41,936 nucleotides of DNA from Vannielia sp. (lineage in GTDB: Bacteria > Pseudomonadota > Alphaproteobacteria > Rhodobacterales > Rhodobacteraceae), in the NCBI RefSeq assembly GCF_029212645.1, contig NZ_JARGND010000028.1, positions 1-41,936 of the forward strand, written 5' to 3'. Of this stretch, positions 38,116 through 41,936 are shown in pieces. A program made the position numbers and the translations under genes. Positions within the stretch are counted from its first letter, which is position 1; the number at the start of each line of letters is the position of its first letter. The notes under the pieces are model-generated. The model searched no databases, was not told the DNA's origin, and was given only the letters and a program-made list of their open reading frames with translations.

Positions 38116-40680
38116 ATGATGAAAGACGCAGCCCCCGTGCACACCCCGGTGAAACTGGCCGATTACACGCCCTTCCCCTTTATCGTGGAGCAGGTTGAAC
38201 TGCGCTTTGTTCTGGCCGGAAACGACACCCGCGTGCACTCGAAAATTCACTTCGCACCCAACCCCGAGGCCCAGGCAGCATCTGAAATTTTCCTGCACGG
38301 CAAGGAACTTACATTGCTCTCCGCCCAGATCAACGGCGCGGAAGTCGCACCAGAGATCACCGCCAAGGGCCTCACCTGCGCGGTGCCCGAAGGCCCGTTC
38401 GTGTGGGAGGCCGAGGTCAAGATCGACCCCACGACCAATACCTCGCTCGAAGGGCTTTATATGTCGGGCGGGATGTATTGCACCCAATGCGAGGCCGAGG
38501 GTTTTCGCAAGATCACCTACTACCCCGACCGCCCGGATGTGATGGCCCCGTTCAAGGTGCGCATCGAAAGTGACATGCCCGTGCTGCTTTCCAACGGGAA
38601 CAAGGCCAGCAACGGGCAGGGGTTTGCCGAATGGGACGATCCCTGGCGCAAACCGGCCTATCTCTTTGCTCTCGTCGCGGGCGATCTCACCAACTACCCC
38701 GGCGCGTTCAAAACCATGTCGGGCCGCGACGTAGAGCTCAACATCTGGGTCCGCCCCGGAGATGAGGACAAGGCCGGCTACGCGATGGACGCCTTGATCC
38801 GCTCGATGAAGTGGGATGAGGAGGTTTATGGCCGCGAGTATGACTTGGAGATTTTCAACATTGTCGCCGTGGATGACTTCAACATGGGGGCGATGGAGAA
38901 CAAAGGGCTGAATATCTTTAATTCCAAGTATGTTCTGGCCTCTCCTGAAACCGCAACAGACCGTGATTTTGACCTGATCGAAGGCATCATCGCCCATGAA
39001 TATTTCCACAATTGGACAGGAAACCGCATCACCTGCCGTGATTGGTTTCAACTCTGCCTGAAAGAAGGGCTGACGGTGTTTCGCGATCAGCAATTCTCCG
39101 GCGATATGCGCGGCCACGCGGTGAAACGGATCGAAGACGTTTTGCAACTGCGGGCACGCCAGTTCCGCGAGGATCAGGGACCGCTGGCCCATCCGGTTCG
39201 CCCCGAAGAATACATTGAGATCAATAACTTCTACACCGCCACCGTGTATGAAAAAGGCGCCGAAGTGATCGGTATGTTGAAGGCCCTGGTGGGGGATGAG
39301 GGCTATGCCAAGGCGCTGGATCTCTACTTTGAGCGCCATGACGGCGAGGCGGCCACGATAGAAGACTGGTTGAAGGTGTTTGAAGACGCCACCGGGCGGG
39401 ATCTTTCGCAATTCAGCCGCTGGTATTCGCAGGCCGGAACCCCGCGCCTGACGGTGGAAGAAAACTTCAAGGACGGCACGCTAACCCTTGCTTTCAAACA
39501 GGAAAATTCCGCCACCCCCGGCCAGCCAGAGAAGCATCCGCAAGTCATCCCCATTGCCGTGGGCCTGCTGGGGCCAAATGGCAACGAGGTGGTGGAAACC
39601 ACGGTTCTGGAAATGAACAAAGCCGAGCAATCTTTTGACTTTGAAGGGCTTTCCGCAAAACCAACCGCCTCCATCCTGCGCGGCTTTTCCGCCCCCGTGG
39701 TGCTGGACCGCCCGCTCGATAACCCAACCCGCGCCTTCCTGCTCGCCCATGATACCGACCCTTTCAACAAGTGGGAGGCGGGCCGGGCGCTGGCCAAGGA
39801 CGTGCTCACCCGGATGATCACCGAGGATGCCGCCCCTGACCCAGACTATGTCCTTAGCCTTGAACGCGCCCTTTCGGACACCACCCTTGAACCGGCGTTT
39901 CGCGCGCTGGTGCTTGGCCTTCCCTCCGAAGATGACCTTGCTCAAACGCTGTTCGATCACGGGCATGTGCCGGATCCGGCAGCGATCCACGCCGCGCGGG
40001 AGGCTTTGCAGGAAGCACTTGCAGGGGCGCTGGAGCCTGTCCTTTCAACGCTTTACGACGAAAACCTAACCCCGCCCCCCTACTCGCCCGATGCCGAGGC
40101 GGCGGGCAAGCGCTCTCTGAGACTCGCGTGCCTCTCCCTCCTGTCGCGGCTGGATGGCTGCACCCGCGCCAAGGCGATGTACGAAGCCGCCGACAATATG
40201 ACCGAGGAGCTTGGGGCGCTCGCCGTTTTGCTGTCTCGCGGCCAGGGCGCGGCACCGGCGCAGGCGTTTTACGACAAGTGGCAGGGCGACCGGCTGGTGA
40301 TGGACAAATGGTTCATGCTGCAAGTGGTGCAAGCCGCGCCGGAGGCGATGGTAGACGTGGCTAAAGGGCTGACAGAGCACAAGGATTTTGACTGGAAAAA
40401 CCCCAACCGCTTCCGCTCGGTACTGGGCGCGATGATGGCCAATCCGGCGGGCTTTCACCGGGCGGACGGCGCGGCCTACCGCCTTTATGCGGACTGGCTG
40501 ATCAAGCTTGATCCGGTGAATGCGCAAACCACCGCCCGGATGACGACGGCGTTTGAAACCTGGCGGCGGTATGATGCGGATCGCCAGGGGATGATCCGGG
40601 ATGAGCTGCGCCGGATCGCCGCCCTTGAGGGCCTTTCGGAGAACACCGCCGAGATGGTGGGCCGGATGCTAGGCGACTGA
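38116..40680 (+). CDS. pepN: Aminopeptidase N
   Basis: A cytoplasmic M1-family zinc aminopeptidase of 854 residues (E. coli 870) that trims N-terminal residues from peptides. The exopeptidase motif GAMEN is at 258-262. The zinc site HEYFH (His294, Glu295, His298) is completed by Glu317 in LKEGLTVFRDQQFSGD, exactly in HExxH-x18-E spacing. The C-terminal helical domain (from about residue 540) closes the chamber. ATG 38116 and 38119 are both possible, with GCAGG just upstream. It ends one base before the convergent lytic-transglycosylase gene. Together with the peptide-type importer it would support peptide use. Confidence 0.96.
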   Translation: MMKDAAPVHTPVKLADYTPFPFIVEQVELRFVLAGNDTRVHSKIHFAPNPEAQAASEIFLHGKELTLLSAQINGAEVAPEITAKGLTCAVPEGPFVWEAEVKIDPTTNTSLEGLYMSGGMYCTQCEAEGFRKITYYPDRPDVMAPFKVRIESDMPVLLSNGNKASNGQGFAEWDDPWRKPAYLFALVAGDLTNYPGAFKTMSGRDVELNIWVRPGDEDKAGYAMDALIRSMKWDEEVYGREYDLEIFNIVAVDDFNMGAMENKGLNIFNSKYVLASPETATDRDFDLIEGIIAHEYFHNWTGNRITCRDWFQLCLKEGLTVFRDQQFSGDMRGHAVKRIEDVLQLRARQFREDQGPLAHPVRPEEYIEINNFYTATVYEKGAEVIGMLKALVGDEGYAKALDLYFERHDGEAATIEDWLKVFEDATGRDLSQFSRWYSQAGTPRLTVEENFKDGTLTLAFKQENSATPGQPEKHPQVIPIAVGLLGPNGNEVVETTVLEMNKAEQSFDFEGLSAKPTASILRGFSAPVVLDRPLDNPTRAFLLAHDTDPFNKWEAGRALAKDVLTRMITEDAAPDPDYVLSLERALSDTTLEPAFRALVLGLPSEDDLAQTLFDHGHVPDPAAIHAAREALQEALAGALEPVLSTLYDENLTPPPYSPDAEAAGKRSLRLACLSLLSRLDGCTRAKAMYEAADNMTEELGALAVLLSRGQGAAPAQAFYDKWQGDRLVMDKWFMLQVVQAAPEAMVDVAKGLTEHKDFDWKNPNRFRSVLGAMMANPAGFHRADGAAYRLYADWLIKLDPVNAQTTARMTTAFETWRRYDADRQGMIRDELRRIAALEGLSENTAEMVGRMLGD

Positions 40681-40681
40681 T

Positions 40682-41410
40682 CTATCGGTCATTTCTTGCG
40701 GGCCGCTGTCGCGGGCGAATCGATGCCAGCGGCCGGCAGTAGCTTTGGCGGCGAGTGTAGGCAGCAATGTCAGCCCGCTTCTTGCGGTAGACCATCGGCC
40801 CCCAATCCGCCGCCACACCGCCTTTGCCAGAGGCACCGATCTTGCCGTCACGCGGGACAGTTTTGGCCATGATGCGGATCGCGCAAGACAGGTTTGCCGG
40901 GCCGTTGAGCAGCGCCTCGCCAGAGCGGGCGCGGCATCCGTAAAGCCGCGCGGTGGAGGGCAAAATCTGCAAAAGCCCGTGCCATTTGCCACCGCCACCC
41001 ACGGCGCGCGGGCGATAGGTGCTTTCATGTCTGGCGAGGGCCGAAAGGAAGCCAACCCAAAATTCCGCCCTTTTTTCAGGGGGTTGCTGTTCATAGGCTG
41101 GGCAAAAGCCGGAAATGTCACTCGGCACCATGGTGATCAGCGGTCGCCCATGGGCCTTGAGAGCAGACAGCGCCGAGCGGGTCCATAGATCACTGCCCGC
41201 CACCCGCTCCCACCGGGTGCGCGGCAGGGTCGCGGGGCGGCGTTTGGGGGGCAAACGGGTGATCCGGGGCGCGGGCATCGTGGCCCCATCGGGCAGCACC
41301 CCGCCCATGGCCGAGATGCGTGGCACCGGGCGGATCTCGGGCGAAAGTTCCGCAGCCGTCACGCCCGGAAGCAGCGCCACCACCAGCAGCGCAAAGATTG
41401 GGGCTTTCAT
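40682..41410 (-). CDS. Lytic transglycosylase-like (SLT domain) protein
   Basis: A 242-residue exported protein; a signal peptide (APIFALLVVALLPGVTAAE) starts from one of three consecutive candidate codons, GTG 41416, ATG 41413 or ATG 41410 (the last chosen here). A basic, proline-rich linker precedes the SLT fold, where FLSALARHESTYRP provides the probable catalytic Glu129, followed by KWHGLLQILPSTARLYGC and CAIRIMAKTV. The usual GLMQ motif reads GLLQ. It would cut peptidoglycan glycan strands to 1,6-anhydro ends. Divergent from gatB with 263 bp between; convergent with pepN. Confidence 0.85.
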   Translation of the reverse strand: MKAPIFALLVVALLPGVTAAELSPEIRPVPRISAMGGVLPDGATMPAPRITRLPPKRRPATLPRTRWERVAGSDLWTRSALSALKAHGRPLITMVPSDISGFCPAYEQQPPEKRAEFWVGFLSALARHESTYRPRAVGGGGKWHGLLQILPSTARLYGCRARSGEALLNGPANLSCAIRIMAKTVPRDGKIGASGKGGVAADWGPMVYRKKRADIAAYTRRQSYCRPLASIRPRQRPARNDR

Positions 41411-41679
41411 CATCACGAGCGGCAGTTTGCCCGTTTTTGCAATGGCTTATCAAGCACCCCTCACGCGCAATCGACAGGGATTTACCGGAGATTTGGCAAC
41501 AATCCGCGCGGTTTCTCCCTGAATATGGCGGGTATAGGCCAATTCTGGCGCGCGGCGCGGCCAAACCGCCCCGCCAAGCCCTATGCAGGCACAGCCCTGT
41601 CACCAGCCGGATAAGCCTGCGGCTTGCCCCCTTTCGCGCAAGGGCCTAGAAGGGCCGAAACAGCCTCTGGAGACCTGCG

Positions 41680-41936
41680 ATGCTCGACCTCAGCTATGAC
41701 GCCCCCAAGCCCAAAATCCTGTCCGGTGCGACCGGCGATTGGGAGCTTGTGATCGGCATGGAGGTTCATGCGCAGGTGTCCTCGAAGGCCAAGCTGTTCT
41801 CCGGTGCCTCCACCCAATTTGGCGCCGAGCCCAACAGCAATGTCGCCTTCGTGGATGCGGGGATGCCGGGGATGCTGCCGGTGATCAACGAGGGCTGCGT
41901 GGCGCTGGCGGTAAAAACCGGGCTGGGGCTGAAGGC
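41680..41936 (+). CDS. gatB: Aspartyl/glutamyl-tRNA amidotransferase subunit B (5' part)
   Basis: The first 85 codons of gatB, cut by the window edge. The GatCAB complex converts Glu-tRNA(Gln) and Asp-tRNA(Asn) to the amidated forms in bacteria lacking the matching synthetases. The translation shows [20 protein letters not shown], then [18 protein letters not shown], the conserved GatB N-terminus with the EVHAQ motif of the active-site region. ATG 41680 follows GGAG seven bases upstream. The gene stands divergent from the SLT gene. Confidence 0.96.
   Translation, partial: MLDLSYDAPKPKILSGATGDWELVIGMEVHAQVSSKAKLFSGASTQFGAEPNSNVAFVDAGMPGMLPVINEGCVALAVKTGLGLK

Noticed and set aside
37989..39411. 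Long minus-strand open frame running upstream of the 63-residue membrane protein
   Set aside because: It lies antisense to pepN, which has intact GAMEN and HEYFH-x18-E motifs; only the last 63 codons have a ribosome site and a sensible membrane helix.
1..41936. CRISPR arrays, prophage, transposons, toxin-antitoxin or biosynthetic cluster
   Set aside because: No spaced direct repeats, transposases, integrases, phage structural genes or synthase modules were seen on either strand.

Overview
The window is ordinary, gene-dense chromosome from a GC-rich alphaproteobacterium, most likely a member of the Rhodobacteraceae (roseobacter group). The evidence is the uniformly high GC of the coding DNA, dense ATGA-overlap operons, a fused PntA plus PntB transhydrogenase, large polyamine-type ABC permeases, DUF3422 and DUF4112 proteins, a peptide-type ABC system beside M20 peptidases, and a palindromic repeat resembling rhizobial/roseobacter intergenic repeats. 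I see no prophage, transposase, CRISPR array or integron. This placement is inference from gene content.

Layout, left to right. 1-433 holds nothing I can assign firmly. A tRNA-Ser(TGA) on the minus strand is followed by its terminator. A SPOR-domain lipoprotein and a D-Ala-D-Ala carboxypeptidase (cell envelope) precede a tight plus-strand operon: tmk, holB, tatD, a PhnP-like metallo-hydrolase and an AEC permease. From 7.8 to 13.4 kb a minus-strand operon encodes a polyamine-type ABC importer (ATPase, binding protein, DUF1330 protein, two unusually large permeases). It is preceded by aroQ and an Lrp-type regulator. The regulator diverges from a large AceE-like thiamine-diphosphate enzyme whose stop codon lies inside a palindromic repeat. 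Two small proteins follow (TfoX C-terminal-like, DUF4112).

From 18.5 to 25 kb, a minus-strand pair of M20 metallopeptidases (amidohydrolase, ArgE) diverges from a peptide-type ABC binding protein and two permeases with no ATPase genes beside them. This looks like uptake plus hydrolysis of acylated amino acids or peptides. Next come a YeeE/YedE sulfur transporter overlapping a convergent DUF3422 gene, an FMN-binding stress-type protein with a GGAAC-N17-GTT promoter-like element, a secreted esterase, pntAB, an isoprenylcysteine methyltransferase-like membrane protein and a class-I glutamine amidotransferase (PuuD-like).

From 34 to 35.4 kb two small secreted paralogues carry one and two copies of a GVEPG-x-YS-x-EQL repeat. 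They are the most novel-looking part of the window. The right end has malate synthase G, a small membrane protein, aminopeptidase N, a lytic transglycosylase-like protein and the 5' end of gatB.

Metabolically the genes point to a heterotroph importing polyamines and peptides, breaking down amides, using glyoxylate, and balancing NADPH with the proton-translocating transhydrogenase. All functional calls rest on reading motifs by eye; no database search was run.
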